Shown: positions 22,904-34,032, counted from the first letter of the stretch. The stretch: 64,000 nucleotides of DNA from Podocnemis expansa (GCA_007922195.1 ML682013.1:18607882-18671881), one strand, 5' to 3'. Notes: generated by a model from the sequence alone, not told the origin. Numbers and translations are program-made.

Positions 22904-24240
22904 CAGGGCTGGTTCAACCATATAGGAGAACTAGGGGGTCGCCTAGGGAGTCAGGCTTTAAGGCAAATTAGACAGAATTGATTTTTTTCTTTCTTTCTTT
23001 GTAACCTACTTCACAATGTGGAAGTGCTGGCAACAGATCCAGGCCTGGGCCTGTTGATCACTCACTGAACACTCAATTTAATAGGCCATTTAACAACAAT
23101 GCCTCTGTGATCTGCAAATCAACCCTGGGGCAGTTGCTACTGTTCAGGCTCTCAGAAAAGCTTTCAGATGCTAAGGAATATGTAGGCCACATTACTTACC
23201 TCCTGAACAAACACAGAAAAATAACACCCTCCACCCACTCTTGTGCCTGCTCCCCCAGGTCCCAGCAGTCATAGTAAAAGCTACCAAGGCACCAGTCCAG
23301 GTAAGTTAAGTTCCTTCATTTCCCAATAGGGCAGTTACAAAGCTGAGGGCAGGAGCGTCATTGCCCCTGGAAAGGAACTGGGGCACCAGCCCAGGCCCTG
23401 CCCCCTACTCAGAGGCGCGTGGCCACAGGCCAAGCCCCCGGCTGGGGCTAGGGCCAGAAGCAACAGCCACGGTGGCAGGTGGCTGGGCCCTGGATCCCTG
23501 GCCAGAGATGGGGCCAGAGTGGCCGCGGGAGGCTGGGCTCCGGATCTCCGGCCTGATTGGGCCGAAAACCAGGAGAAGCAGGGCCCCGCCAGACCCGGGG
23601 CACTGGTGACAGGATTTGGGGCATGGACCCCGTGTGCCCAGCACCAGCAATGCCCCTGGCTGAGGGTTGTGGTGTACAATAAATGGTGGTGACCCTGGCT
23701 GGCTAGGCAGGAATCCTGAGTGGAGGGATGCCCCTGGCCATCTGGGAGTCAGGAGACCAGGTGGAGCCAAAAATCCTAACTGAGGGGGAAAGTGGAGCAT
23801 GACACCCATGCGTGACCTAACTTGACCACCCATCAACCTTGCCCCAGCAGAAGCTAAGCACAGTGGGAGGCAAAAAGTCCTGCCACTGCCATCGGCTGAT
23901 TGGGGAAACCATGTGGGGGGAATGCTGCTGGATGATTGACTCCTGCCCTGGCATAAGTCCCCCATCACTGCTGGGGAAACCACGTGAGGCAAGGCATGTT
24001 TACTCCCTCTGGTCCTGACAGAGCCAAAGCAGGCATAGGGCTGGGGCATAACTCCTGGCTGCAACCATCCCCGGCTGAGAAAGCGATGGCAGGGTAGGAG
24101 GGAGGCAAGGGAGGAGTTCATTAGACTCCACTCCTTGCCCAGCCCGAGGACAGAAACCAGGAATCCTGACCCAGCCTGGTTTGTGAGGACTGCTTCTCTG
24201 CTGCCTGTGGCCTTGCACTGTCATTTACACTCTCCTGCCA
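22904..24240. mobile_element. GC-rich DNA-element patchwork
   Basis: CAGGGCTGGTTCAACC at 22904 is a hAT-like left end next to the candidate exon. The sequence then passes into a GC-rich block (23340-24200) with several overlapping long frames on both strands, all proline, glycine and leucine rich. Repeated CCAGGAATCCTGA/CAGGAGACCAGG and CCTGGCTGGCTAGGC phrases suggest repeat origin. The right end and target duplication were not found, so more than one element may be present. Confidence 0.4.
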
Positions 24241-25329
24241 GGGTGTGGAAAGGGAAGACCCCAAAACACACACTTTCCACAGATAAATGATGGCCTTAGA
24301 TACAATGCAGGGAATAACCAAGAACCCAGAATGATAATTCTGATCTTTCTTCTGGCTGATGTAAAGCAGGGATGACTCCTCTAGCATCAGAGCCATGACA
24401 ACAGGACCAAACCCAATGGGGCATCTCTGGGGTTGATGAATGGTTCACTCCCTGAACTCACTTTGGATTTGAGATCAGCTTTAACTTGGGAACATGATGC
24501 AAATGCCACTAGACATGACTGGGACTTGGAGGCAGAGGGTGATTGATTTTACCCTATGCTGGGTCTTCATCACTTATTCTCCCACACCATTCCACCTTCC
24601 TCATGGCCATGTGACAGACTACCCACTTGGGATCCCTCTACTTCTCTGCTGCCACCACCACATGTGACCAGAATCCTCAAACACCGGACGCTCTTTCAGG
24701 TGATGCAGACCCCAGCTTGGTTCTTGGGGTTAAGAGAGAGAAGAAGGAGAGAGGGACCAAAGAATAGCCAGGAGTGGCCAAACTTATGGAACTCAAGAGT
24801 CACACAAGTTGATTATTAAACCTTTGAGAGCCACACTGAGGCATATAGCCATACAGTTTTACCTACTCCAAAAATTACTACGTTTAAAATTCATTGCACG
24901 CTTTAATTTGATCATAAAAAGAGGGCAAATATTGATACTGCTAATGTCAGATTCTAATAATCAAAGTTACCAGGAAAACTAGGCCCATACAGTAAAAACT
25001 AAGCTGTCACTAGATGTAGAAGACTGCAGGCTAGTGGAGAGTTTTTTAAAATCTGGGCAGGAACTTGTTAATGCAGTATGTAAAAGCTTGCTCAGGTGCT
25101 GATCTGTAAGTACTGGACAAGGTTTCAATTTCACAAATTTCATTGTGGAATACAATACTTCACAGCAGTTAAGTCGTGCCAAAATTTGAAAGTAATCTAC
25201 ATTCACTTTTAAACACTCTATTTTCTTCTTTGTATTTTTGTTTCTTATTATTCAACAACATGTCTGAAGAACTTGTAAAACACAATTTTATTTTAACAAT
25301 GAGTAAACTGCATTAGGGCCTATGAGGAA

Positions 25330-25520
25330 AAATCTAACCATGCTGCGCTTCTCCCCACTGTCCCCAACAATGGCACCACTTCCTGCAGTCTCTGACAATG
25401 CTGCAGCTTCCCTACCATCTCCAACCATGCCACACTTCTCCTCACCATCTCCAACCATGCTGCCACTTCCCTGCCATCTCTGACCATGCCATGCTTCTTC
25501 CCACCAGCCCTGACCACGCC
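25330..25520 (+). repeat. Minisatellite of AACCATGC units
   Basis: Units of roughly 30-36 bp share (T/C)CTCC(C/A)CACC(A/T)TC(T/C)CCAACCATGC(C/T)GC. Copies start near 25346, 25380, 25412, 25447 and 25480. The same motif appears in the related element at 62005-62060. Frames across it are repeat translations. Confidence 0.75.
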
Positions 25521-25589
25521 GCAAGTTCTCCCCTCTGTGCTCTTCCACAAGCCACACTTTTTCATTCGCAAGCCTTAGGGAGGAAGGGG

Positions 25590-26300
25590 TTAACTCACTG
25601 GTCAGTGAGTCCCAGGGTAGCCAAAAGGCACAAAGTACAGATTTTTTTTAATTGGAGCAGCAGCCTTGCCTGTGCCTCTTTGTTAGAAGCAAAGTGCCTG
25701 GAAGGATCAGAAGGAGGCCATGTAGAAAGGCCTGAAGAAGGATCCAGCAACATCCTTGACAAAGATAAGCACAGTTTGTAACTGACCAGGCATGAGTAGA
25801 GCAGGGAACATTTACTTAGATGCAGTCAGGGTATTCCTTTGTTTGTGGGTTGTTTTTGGAGTTTGCTGTGCTGAGTACCTGTACCCCTTCTCACTACCCT
25901 ATAATTACCCAAGTTAAATCCCAGTGAAGCAATTCTCTGGGTTTCTTATCTGTTCTTTTTTAATTAAAGATTTTACCCTTTTAAAGTAAGCTCTGGTTCT
26001 GTGCCTTGAAAGATTTGTGTGCATGTGCCTCAGACTGCGCAGCCAGCTACTAAAGGGGATTCTCTCCTTGTGCCAGCTGACATACCAGCTGGGGTTTAAT
26101 CACTCTCCTGAGGAAGGAATAAAGGTGATTGAGGGTATCTCACAGGAAGGAATTCCCAGGGCACCTTCCTGGATTTTCAATAGGTTTTTTGCATTTGGGC
26201 AGTGGCAGCAATACCACTCTAAGGCCAAGAAACTGGTAGCCATGGAAAGTTTTAAGACCGGGCTTTAAGGCCGGTGGTTTTTAAGGCCTGTTGCTGGCCC
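25590..26300 (+). mobile_element. LTR-like insertion in hAT element
   Basis: The block separates the AACCATGC minisatellite from the right end of the host hAT. It contains CTTTTTTAATTAAAGATTTTACCC, a possible polyadenylation signal variant, and ends with the phrase AAGACCGGGCTTTAAGGCCG, which I associate with a turtle LTR family. The borders are approximate and no target duplication was confirmed. Confidence 0.4.
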
Positions 26301-26439
26301 CCCACCTTCTGTACTCAGAGCGCCAGAGTGGGGAAGCAGCCTTGCCAGCATGTGGCTCATGAGCAACAGTTTGGCCACACCTGGAATAGACCAAGGACAA
26401 AAGATGGAGCTGGATTTAATTAGGACTCTTGAATTGTAT

Positions 26440-26622
26440 TTAGTGCTCTGGGTGGAGAGTGGGATCTAATGGTTATAGGAGGGGGAAAGGAGTCAGGACT
26501 CCTGGGCTTTATTCCCTGCTCTGACATGGATGCAGACTATAATCTTATGTGGAGGGAATTCAAGTATCTTCTATGAAGTGTGCTTCAGTTTCCCTGCCCA
26601 GTAAAGGAAGATAGTAGCTATA
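26440..26622 (+). repeat. tRNA-headed SINE of the MIR/CORE type
   Basis: GGGATCTAATGGTTATAGG (degenerate A-box region), GGAGTCAGGACTCCTGGGC and TTTATTCCCTGCTCTG (B-box region) are in the order of a tRNA-derived SINE head. They are followed by GTGTGCTTCAGTTTCCCTGCC of the MIR-like body. About 180 bp, diverged and lacking a clear tail. Confidence 0.65.
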
Positions 26623-26624
26623 TG

Positions 26625-28250
26625 GTGCCGCGTGGAGGGAGGAGCTTTCCAGTGCCCTGATGCTTCTGTGATAGGCTTAGCCTGGGGAGAGTTGTGTCTG
26701 CTGTCTGGATCTGCTGCTGGCTCTATCACCGGACTGAGAGGTGTTCGGCTAGGCTGCTGCTCAAGACTTGGGCAGCCCCACTGGGCTCTGTATGAGAGAT
26801 ACCCAGCCCTGCTGCTGCTGGTTTCCTGTGCTCAGCATAGGTGCAGGGGAGCTACCTGCCCCTCTGGGCCAGGCTCATTGGCTTCTTTCTTGAATTAGAG
26901 GAACTATGGGGGGGGGGCTCTGCCTGGCCCCATGGTGTTGGCAAAGACGGAGAGTGTGTGTGGTGGAGCTGCATTCTGTGCTGCGGATGGGCTTGGAGTC
27001 AGGGGGTCCTGGCCCTGAGATGGGTGGGTTCCGGGACCTGTGCCATGAATCGTTTTCCTATGTGTAGCAATGTCCCTGTTGTGGAGCACAGATGTGTATG
27101 TGCATAGTTAAAATATGTCACGGCAAAGCTTCATGAGACTTCTGCCTCGGTTTCTGGTGTGGATCTGGCAGTTTAGTCATTCTCAGCAGTCTAGTGTTGG
27201 CCAGTGATTGGGGGTGCAGCAGGGGAGCCAAAACTCCTTGGGCCACCCTGGTCCTCTGGTACCCAATCCCTTCATGCCTAGGACTGAAAGTGGTGGCTTT
27301 TGCAGTGGGCAAAGCAGGCAGCTGCCTAAAGCCTCAAGCAATAAGGGGCTCTGTCCTTAATTTGGTGGACTGAAATGAAAATATCGAAAAATATAGAAAT
27401 TGTTTCCATCCAGCAGAGGTAGAAGCCTTAGCACTTTTCAGTCTTGACTCATCAAGGCAAACTATCGTTAAATCTGTGCTTCATCTGAATTGCAGATTTC
27501 ACCATTATCTGCCCATTACCTTCACACTGACATGCTAAAAAAACAGGAGCAAGCAACAGGCAGCACAATAGTAGGAACTTTGGTTTAGTTCCTCAGTGTG
27601 GCCATTTATCCTGCCATTTTTTTAATTTTGTGAAATATTGCCTTTTCCTTTTCTTTTTTACCTGTTCTTCTTTAGCCTTTTTCTTAGCCTTTCTGACAAT
27701 TTTTCCTTTGGCTTTGGTTAGATCAGGCTACCAGATAGGTCCATATAGGATGCTACATGTAAATACAGTGCTACCCTCAAGCAATCATTACAGCTGTGTG
27801 TGATGTCTGTGCTGTGTGTAATTTTTTTAGCTTCTTTTGTACTTACTATTTAATATTTTGGGTGGGTGGTCAAAGTTGTATGAACGTGAGTACTTCAGAA
27901 AATTTCATTGAAATTTGGTGTTTTTCATTTACAGCTATACAGTAGAAACCTCCTTTTTACTTATTTTTATTTATTTGTATTAAATGGCTAGTGCACATAA
28001 ACCCAAGCCTATATAAAAAATGTGTAATATTTGATTGCCAAAATTTTAAATGTGGTAGTTTAGTTATGGTTAAATCTTTATTAATTTTACCACTTTTTAT
28101 TAATTAATGCACATACTTTTTTTAAAAAAATTAAATGTTCCTTTTAACTTTGTAGTTCAACATTAGCTCATTTATGTTAAGTTAAAGATGATCAACTTAC
28201 AAGCTTCATAATGGAAAGATCTTTAAAATTATCATACCCAAGAATCATTT
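26625..28250. other. Mixed GC-rich then AT-rich sequence, unassigned
   Basis: 26630-27330 is GC-rich with short open frames and no recognised domain. A G tract lies at 26909. Near 27310 GCAGCTGCCTAAAGCCTCAA resembles the end of a common GC-rich DNA element. The remainder to 28250 is AT-rich and carries nothing I recognise. Confidence 0.4.
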
Positions 28251-28255
28251 ACAAG

Positions 28256-28310
28256 TTCCAGAGGTATAGTCATGTTAGTCTGGTTCATCAAAACAAACAA
28301 GGAGTCTGGG
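28256..28310 (-). mobile_element. Penelope terminus fragment
   Basis: GTTCCAGAGGTATAGTCATG, TTAGTCTGGTTCATCAAAAC and AAACAAGGAGTC match the TTCCAAAGGGG...CAAGGAGTCC terminus of the Penelope-related elements. It then stops abruptly in GT-rich sequence. Confidence 0.75.
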
Positions 28311-28773
28311 GGATGGTGGTGTGGGGTGGGTAGGGCTGCGGGGGGCTGGGGCCATTGGGAGGCTGGAGGGGGACCTATAGTAGGCCCTGTAGAGGACCCT
28401 ACAATGGGCCTTCACCTAGGGCCCCCAATTGTCTGAGGCTGCCTTTGGGGGTTACATAAGCAAACATAAAAATATTGTTTTCTTTTGTAAACAATACATC
28501 AGATATAGTCTGTTCCTTTCTTCATTCTGCCACAATCTAAACTAAACTACGAAGAATAGAGTGGTCATAGAAATCAAGAGATTATCTAAATGTTTCAATA
28601 TGTCAAAGTATTGTGTGTGCTTTTTTTAATGCTGCTAACACAGGCAAAATGTGTAGTGAAATACAAAAACAAAGTGTTAAAATCAAATCACATTATTAAC
28701 ACAATCGCTAAATTTTCAAGAAAGGCTAAACCCCTCAGTTGTTTACACTCATCAGAACATTTCGGTATTTTAA

Positions 28774-28951
28774 CAGTGGTCTTCAACCTCTGTGTTGGGA
28801 TACATTACTATGTCATCATACACTGGTAAGTATCAGGCAGATTGCCAGGGGAATGACTGGATTCAGCCTGGGGTGGGTGAGCTGGTATGTCTTGTAGGGT
28901 CGCAACATGTTGCCAAGTGTGCCATGACTCACAACAGATTGAGAACCACTA
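28774..28951. mobile_element. Short hAT-like element
   Basis: It starts CAGTGGTCTTCAACC and ends GATTGAGAACCACTA, inverted ends of the hAT type. The presumed 8-bp flanks agree at only five of eight positions, so the copy is old or the limits are slightly off. Confidence 0.65.
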
Positions 28952-29205
28952 TGTTATCACAGTAAAAACCATATCCTGAGAGAACATACATCTCTATATT
29001 GGGATTCATTGTGTATTTATTCCATGGTATATTATTTATCACATAAACAGAAAATGCCCATAAATTAATATTGCTAAAGAGAATCTGCCAACCATACTAA
29101 ATTGTATGGTGGTTTTATGATGTGGACAAATGTATTTTAAAAAACAGAGTGAAATCACTTTTTTTTTTTAAAGTATCATTGTTGACAAAGCCTGATATTC
29201 TATAG

Positions 29206-29765
29206 TTCCAAAGGGGCAGCTGTGTTAGTCTAGTTTCGCAAAAGCAAGGAGTCCTGTGGCTCTTAAAGTCTAACGGATTTAATTATTGCATGAGCTTTTG
29301 TGGGAGAAAATCCCACTTCATCAGATGCTTTGAAGATGGGAGAACTTACAGAATAGCATGCAAATAAGTGCAAGGGAGTGTAAGACATGGGATCAGGTCA
29401 TACAGTAACAGTAAATCAGAGCAGTTGGTAAGATTCAAACACTGGGAAATAGTACATAGAGGAGGGTGAAGTCAAGTCCACTGTTGTATGGAGAAAAGAA
29501 GCCATAGTCATGATTTAATCCTGCTTTCCTGCAATCAAATCTGCATATCAATTCTAATTCAGCTGTTTCTCTTTGACGGCTTGATGTCCCATTGACTTTC
29601 TTGAGCACAGTCGTTAACAAGTCATCCATAATATGATTAGAAAGATGGAAGTGTTTTTTGCGCGTTGTGATTTCTGATGTCAGTTTTGTGCCCATTTATT
29701 CTTTTGCAGAGACTGTCCTGTTTGTCCAATGTATAAGGTGAGGACATTTCTGGCAAATAATACAT
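29206..29765 (-). mobile_element. Penelope-like element, 3' part
   Basis: From its plus-strand left edge: terminus TTCCAAAGGGGCAGCTGTG, then CAAGGAGTCCTGTGG, TTATTGCATGAGCTTTTG, the hammerhead-like core complement ATCCCACTTCATCAG, a spacer, and then the endonuclease remnant (29435-29762). The element is truncated on its 5' side at about 29765. It has the same layout as 52892-53462. Confidence 0.85.
29435..29762 (-). pseudogene. GIY-YIG endonuclease remnant of Penelope-like element
   Basis: On the minus strand LYIGQTGQSLQ is visible, then after a frameshift TKLTSEI, HFHLSNHIMDDLLTTVL and ETAELELICRFDC. These correspond to the GIY-YIG endonuclease domain carried at the C-terminus of many Penelope-like polymerases. 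The domain would nick target DNA during insertion. The frameshift between the YIG block and the HKSDI-equivalent block inactivates it. Confidence 0.75.
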
Positions 29766-30334
29766 TTCAGGATACAAGACAAGATATAACTTGCCTCAGC
29801 ACTGTAACAATAAAAATGTACAGTATATAATTAACAAATGAATAGTGGACCCGTTAATACCATTTGCAGCATGTGAGTTTATAATCACATGTGGGTCCTG
29901 AGCTGGATTCTGAAATAAATCAATGGAAGATTTGTCTGAGTATGTAACAGATAGATAGGGTCCCCATGGAATTTTTTCTTTTACTTCTTTGGCAGATTGC
30001 AAAAATAAATGTAGAATTAGCTCTAGCTCTGATATAAATTGAGGATTTTTAAGTCATTGATTTTTTTATTAACCAGTCTTTTCTGAACAGTTAAAATGAT
30101 GGCCAAATTTAGTAGTAGTAGTAGTAAGTAACAATACATTTATAGAGCTGAACACAAATAACGACAATGATTTGATAAAGTTAGATTATAAGTTGTAAGT
30201 CACTGATATGTTCTTTCATCCTTACCTTCATCACAGTGAACTTCTGTACCCTGGAATTTCCATAATTTTTAAGAAATGTTTTATGTGTTTGTGACATACT
30301 TTAGAACCCAAGGACTACAATAACATAAAGCAGC

Positions 30335-30615
30335 TCTGATCAAATAGAGAATTAGAACAATAGAAATGAACGACTGGAAGTGTGTCATCTGGTTCAGCCC
30401 ATAGAGTTGAGGCAAGACTACATATACTTTGATTATCTTTGACAAGTGTGTCTATCCTTAAAAGCCTCAAATCATATCGATTCCTAAACCTCCTTTGTGT
30501 AGTGCTTAACTCTCCTCATAGCTGTGTTGCAAATTAATCCCATTAGTACTTGTCTTGCCTTCAGTGGTCATAGAGAATAATTGACAATCATCATCTTTAT
30601 AACAGCCTGCAACAT
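30335..30615 (-). mobile_element. CR1 3' region fragment
   Basis: GACTGGAAGTGTGTCATCTG, GAGGCAAGACTACATATAC and TTTGACAAGTGTGTCTATCC, then TTAAAAGCCTCAA and CCTAAACCTCCTTTG, are the reverse complement of the CR1 3' region as remembered from sauropsids. It is strongly diverged. Confidence 0.65.
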
Positions 30616-30659
30616 TAATGAAATTAATTGGCATTAATTAACTAATATTTAATTAAAAC

Positions 30660-31421
30660 CTTGCTTAGTGGAAAGTTAAGGCATCTGTAAAAAAGGAGAA
30701 GAAATATAACAGATGGAAGAAAGGGAAAGTTGATAGTATTGAATATAAATCAGAAGTTTAGAATTGTAGAAAATTGATAAAGGAGGCCAAGGGCCCAAGG
30801 AGAACTCTATGGTCAGCTAAAGTAAGGACAACAAGGAGTTTTGTAAACATATTAGGAACAAATATAAAACTAAAAATGATAATAGATGGAAATGGTAGAA
30901 TTATAATTATTCAAAAAAGTCAGAAATGTTCAATAAATATTTCTCTTCTGTATTTGGGAAAAGGAGAGATTATATAGTCCCATCAATGCAATAACAACAT
31001 TCTTTTCCTTTCACTAGGTCGCTCTGGAGGATGTTAAAAAGCAACTACTAAAGTTAGACTTCTTTTAATTCAGCAGATACAGATAATTTTTACCCAAGAG
31101 TTTTTGAAGAGCTGGTGAAGAATTCTGCTGGATGGTTAATGTTGATTTTTTATAAATCATGACAAAGAGAAGTTCCAGAAGACTGGAAGAAAGTTAATGT
31201 ACCAATTTTTAAAAAGAATAAACAGAATGTCCTAGCTAATTATAGGCCTGTCAGCCTTACATATGTCCTGGGCAAGATAATGGAAAGGCTGATAACAGAC
31301 ACAATTAATTTAAAAAACTAAAGGAATGCAATGTAACTAATGCAAATCAACATGGGGTCATGGAACAATAGTGTTACTCTAATCTTTTGATGAAATTAAA
31401 AATTTGTCTGATAACAGAAAC
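30660..31421 (+). pseudogene. CR1 reverse transcriptase, piece 1 (broken)
   Basis: Plus strand. After an unmatched start, GAAATATAACAGATGGAAG and AAAATTGATAAAGGAGGCCA open the CR1 match. Next come the fingers of the reverse transcriptase, read as VPIFKK, ANYRPVSLT and GKIMERLI, then NQHG and the NSVDL block. Frameshifts and stops occur throughout. A Penelope-like element with a 12-bp target duplication interrupts the gene right after this piece. It resumes at 32363. Confidence 0.85.
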
Positions 31422-31433
31422 AGTGTTGATTTA

Positions 31434-32350
31434 TTCATCACTTACAGCCCCCAATCAAACCTCTAAAGCACAGTCTATCCAATAAGATGATCTCTCACTC
31501 TCTCAAGCCTTGGGAGGCAGACCTCTTCTCCCTTACAGTCAGCCCTCCAACCTTAAATGTATGCTCACCAGCAACTATAGATCATACACTGTATACAGTA
31601 AGGCAGGCACATATCCCTGCAAGAAACTCTGCTGCCAACTCTGCCTACATATCAACACTAATGAAACCATCATAGGACCTAATCAAAACAGCTGCTCCAT
31701 CAGGGGCTCATTCACCTGCTCATCCACCAATGTGATATATGCCATCATGCGCCAACAATGCCCTTCTGCCTTATACATCGGACAAACTAGACTGTCTGCA
31801 CAAAAGAGTAAATGAACATAAATCTGACATCAGAAATAAGAACATTCAAAAGCCAACAGGAAATCACTTTAATCTTCCAGACCATTCAGTAATGGACTTA
31901 TCTGTAGGCATTCTCGAACACATTTACTCTAGATCAAAGCTTCAAATAGAGACTTCAGAGTTAGAATTCATATGAAAATTAGATACCATCAGCTTGGGTC
32001 TGAATAAGGACATAAATTGGTTTTCCCACTGCAATAATTAGGCTTAAAAAGTGCCACAGGATTCTTCCTTTGTTTTTTGTTACTAACAGTGATTCTCACC
32101 TCTCCTAGCCTCACCACTTCCTGATATGTTGTACTTTAATCTATACAATTTATCTGATTTACTGAAGTAATCTGACTTGATACAGTAATATGTAATCACT
32201 GGATTTATCTTTCCCTCCCATACCATAAGTCTTTTTCCAACGTAAGTTCTCTCCACTGTGGAATGTGATGAAGAAGGCCATCACCCACAAAAGCTCATAT
32301 GAAAAATAAATTTGTTAGTCTTTAAAAGTGCCACGGGACTCCTTGTCTGT
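31434..32350 (+). mobile_element. Penelope-like element inserted in CR1
   Basis: It is bounded by a perfect 12-bp target duplication, AGTGTTGATTTA (31422-31433 and 32351-32362), inside the CR1 reverse-transcriptase gene. Its 5' part encodes the zinc-finger linker and GIY-YIG endonuclease (31487-31998). Its 3' part ends in the family terminus with GTTAGTCTTTAAAAGTGCCA, then CGGGACTCCTTGTCTGT. The reverse-transcriptase part of the Penelope polymerase is missing, so the copy is 5'-truncated at 917 bp. Confidence 0.92.
31487..31998 (+). pseudogene. Zinc-finger linker and GIY-YIG endonuclease of Penelope-like element (broken)
   Basis: In frame with 31510, a Cys-rich linker reads YPCKKLCCQLCLHI, matching the CCHH-type finger that precedes the endonuclease in Penelope-like polymerases. 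Next come FTCSSTNVIYAI and ALYIGQTR, the two halves of the GIY-YIG signature. After a frameshift near 31800, the frame that is open from 31739 continues with RVNEHKSDIRN, HFNLPDHSVMDL and ETSELEFI. The domain would cut target DNA. The frameshift and missing polymerase make it non-functional. Confidence 0.85.
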
Positions 32351-32362
32351 AGTGTTGATTTA

Positions 32363-33067
32363 ATATACTGAGGCATCTGACTTCATACTGCATAACATTT
32401 TGATTAAAAACAAGAATGATACAACATGGAACGCATTAAATAAATTAAAAATGGACTGGAAAGACATAATTAAGCAGGTCTGTTTCCAGTGAAGTTCTTC
32501 AGGGATCAGTTCTTGGTTTTACATTATTTAACATTTCTATCAATTATCTGACAGAAAATATAAAATCATCAGTGATCAAATTTGCAGATGACACAAAAAT
32601 TGCAGGGAGTGGTAAATAATGAAGAGGAATGCTCACTGATGCAGAGCCATCTAGATTGGTTGTAAACTGGTCACAAACAATATGCTTTTGAATATGGCTA
32701 AATGTGTATACATATAGGAACAAAGAATATAGGCCACACTTACAGAACGGTGAACTGAGTCCATATTCCATTGGACTACTTGGGATGTCATGGTGCATAA
32801 TCAAGTAAACATAAGTACCCAATGTAACACTGAGGCCCAAAGAAATAATGTGATCCTGGGATGCATGAACAGAGAAATACTGAGTAGGAGTAGAGAGGCA
32901 ATTTTACCTCTGTATTTGGCACCAGTGCAGCCATCACTGGAATGCCATGTCCAGGTTTGGTGCCCATCATTGAAGAAGAGCGTTGATCAGTTGGAAATGA
33001 TCCCGAGAAGAGCCATGAGAATAATTAAAGGATTAGAAAACATGCCTTATAGTGATAGACTCTAAGG
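32363..33067 (+). pseudogene. CR1 reverse transcriptase, piece 2 (broken)
   Basis: This resumes after the Penelope insertion. The plus strand shows CAGGGATCAGTTCTTGG (the QGS block), TTTGCAGATGACACAAAAAT (catalytic FADDTK box), then the thumb and connection region. Its last open part (32790-33065) reads NNVILGCMNREI, SRSREAILPLYLAPVQPSLE and RRAMRIIKGLENMPYSDRL. These are hallmark CR1 C-terminal residues. Many stops. Confidence 0.9.
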
Positions 33068-33483
33068 GTACGTCTAGACCTGTAAATTAGTTTGAATTAA
33101 GGAGGCTTAATTTGAATTTACTTAGTACCTGTCTACACTAGGCTTTCATTAGTTCAAAGTAAGAAATTCCTTAATTCAAACTAATGAAAGCTTAGTTCAA
33201 ATTAGTAAGACCTGCTGGTTAGTTTGAACTAAGCCCTTAGCTTGATCCTTCGTTCAAACTAAGGACGGTGTAGACTAGGATTAACCATTAGCTCAAATTT
33301 AATAAATCTGAATTAAGGTCATTTAGTTTGAATTAACAAAGTGGACTAATTCAACTTAATGTTAAGTTGAATTAGTCCACTTCATTAATTCAAATTAAAA
33401 AGTTGGAGTTTAGTTCAAACTAAACTTGAATTTATTAGTTCGCATTAACAAATTCAAACTGACTTTTCCTAGTGTAGACATAG
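33068..33483. mobile_element. Fold-back MITE, third copy, in CR1
   Basis: Ends GTACGTCTAGACC and GTGTAGACATAG with TTAGTTTGAATTAA-type interior units. It interrupts the CR1 between its YSDRL block and the downstream GAGTTCAATCTTTTTAG sequence. It contains a perfect hairpin at 33341-33380. The target duplication is unclear. Confidence 0.8.
33341..33380. repeat. Perfect 19-bp hairpin
   Basis: GTGGACTAATTCAACTTAA (33341-33359) and its exact reverse complement (33362-33380) are separated by only TG. It lies inside the MITE. Confidence 0.97.
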
Positions 33484-33766
33484 TTAGAGTTCAATCTTTT
33501 TAGTTTAACAAAGAAAAGGTTCAGGAGTGACCTGAGTACATTCTAAGTACACGGGGAACAAATATTTAATAATGGACTCATCAATCTAGTACAATGCAAT
33601 AGCTGGAAGTTGAAGTTAGACAAATTGAGAGTGGAAATAAGGCTTCCATCTTTAACAGTGAAAGTAATTAATCATTGGAACACTCTGCCACGGGTCATGG
33701 TGGATTATCCATCACTGAACATTTTCAAATCAAGATTGGATGCTTCTTTAAAAAGATATGCATTGA
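33484..33766 (+). mobile_element. CR1, piece 3
   Basis: GTTCAATCTTTTTAGTTTAA, CACGGGGAACAAATATTTAA, AATAATGGACTCATCAATC, then AGTGAAAGTAATTAATCATT and GGATTATCCATCACTGAAC match the last coding part of the turtle-type CR1. This is collinear with piece 2 across the MITE. Confidence 0.88.
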
Positions 33767-33953
33767 CAGTAGTTTTCAAACTTTTTTCTTGAGACCCAGT
33801 TTTAAGAAGTTAATTTATACCCATGATCCAAGAATTACATCTTTCAGAAATGCAATCCAGTCCTTTGGTGGTGGCAGCAAGGAGCACTATGACCCAGTAC
33901 CTGAGTGTCTGCAACCCACTACTGGATCCCGATCCATGGTTTGAAAACCACTG
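33767..33953. mobile_element. Short hAT-like element in CR1, 187 bp
   Basis: It starts CAGTAGTTTTCAAAC and ends GGTTTGAAAACCACTG. It interrupts the CR1 between AAAAAGATATG and CTCTAAGATATGACACAGG. The 8-bp flanks do not match well, so the duplication has decayed or the copy has lost bases. Confidence 0.8.
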
Positions 33954-34032
33954 CTCTAAGATATGACACAGGAGATCAGATTAGATGATCATAGTGATCA
34001 CTGCTAGCCTTAAAATATATGAATCTAAAGAT
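33954..34032 (+). mobile_element. CR1, 3' end
   Basis: GGAGATCAGATTAGATGATC, ATAGTGATCACTGCTAGCC and the end AATATATGAATCTAAAG complete the CR1 that began near 30660. Confidence 0.85.

Larger units (their letters stand above)
24770..26383. mobile_element. hAT-type element, about 1.6 kb, with nested LTR-like piece
   Basis: It begins AGGAGTGGCCAAACTTATGG and ends CAGTTTGGCCACACCTG, inverted ends. The flanks GAATAGCC (24762-24769) and GAATAGAC (26384-26391) are an 8-bp duplication with one mismatch. The first 150 bp is nearly the same as the start of the element at 61170 (GATTATTAAACCTTTGAGAG, CACACTGAGGCATATA). The interior holds a minisatellite (25330-25520) and an LTR-like insertion (about 25590-26300). 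No transposase frame is visible. Confidence 0.8.

Noticed and set aside
23335..24224. A 238-codon minus-strand frame and companions
   Set aside because: Low-complexity Pro, Gly, Ser and Leu sequence in GC-rich repeat DNA, with competing frames on the other strand and no recognisable domain.
26440..26520. Functional tRNA gene
   Set aside because: The A-box and B-box regions are degenerate and sit in a SINE head followed by a MIR-like body; no cloverleaf could be folded.
33954..33961. Exact 8-bp target duplication for the hAT-like element at 33767
   Set aside because: The flanks CTCTAAGA and TGCATTGA agree at only three positions, so no duplication is claimed.
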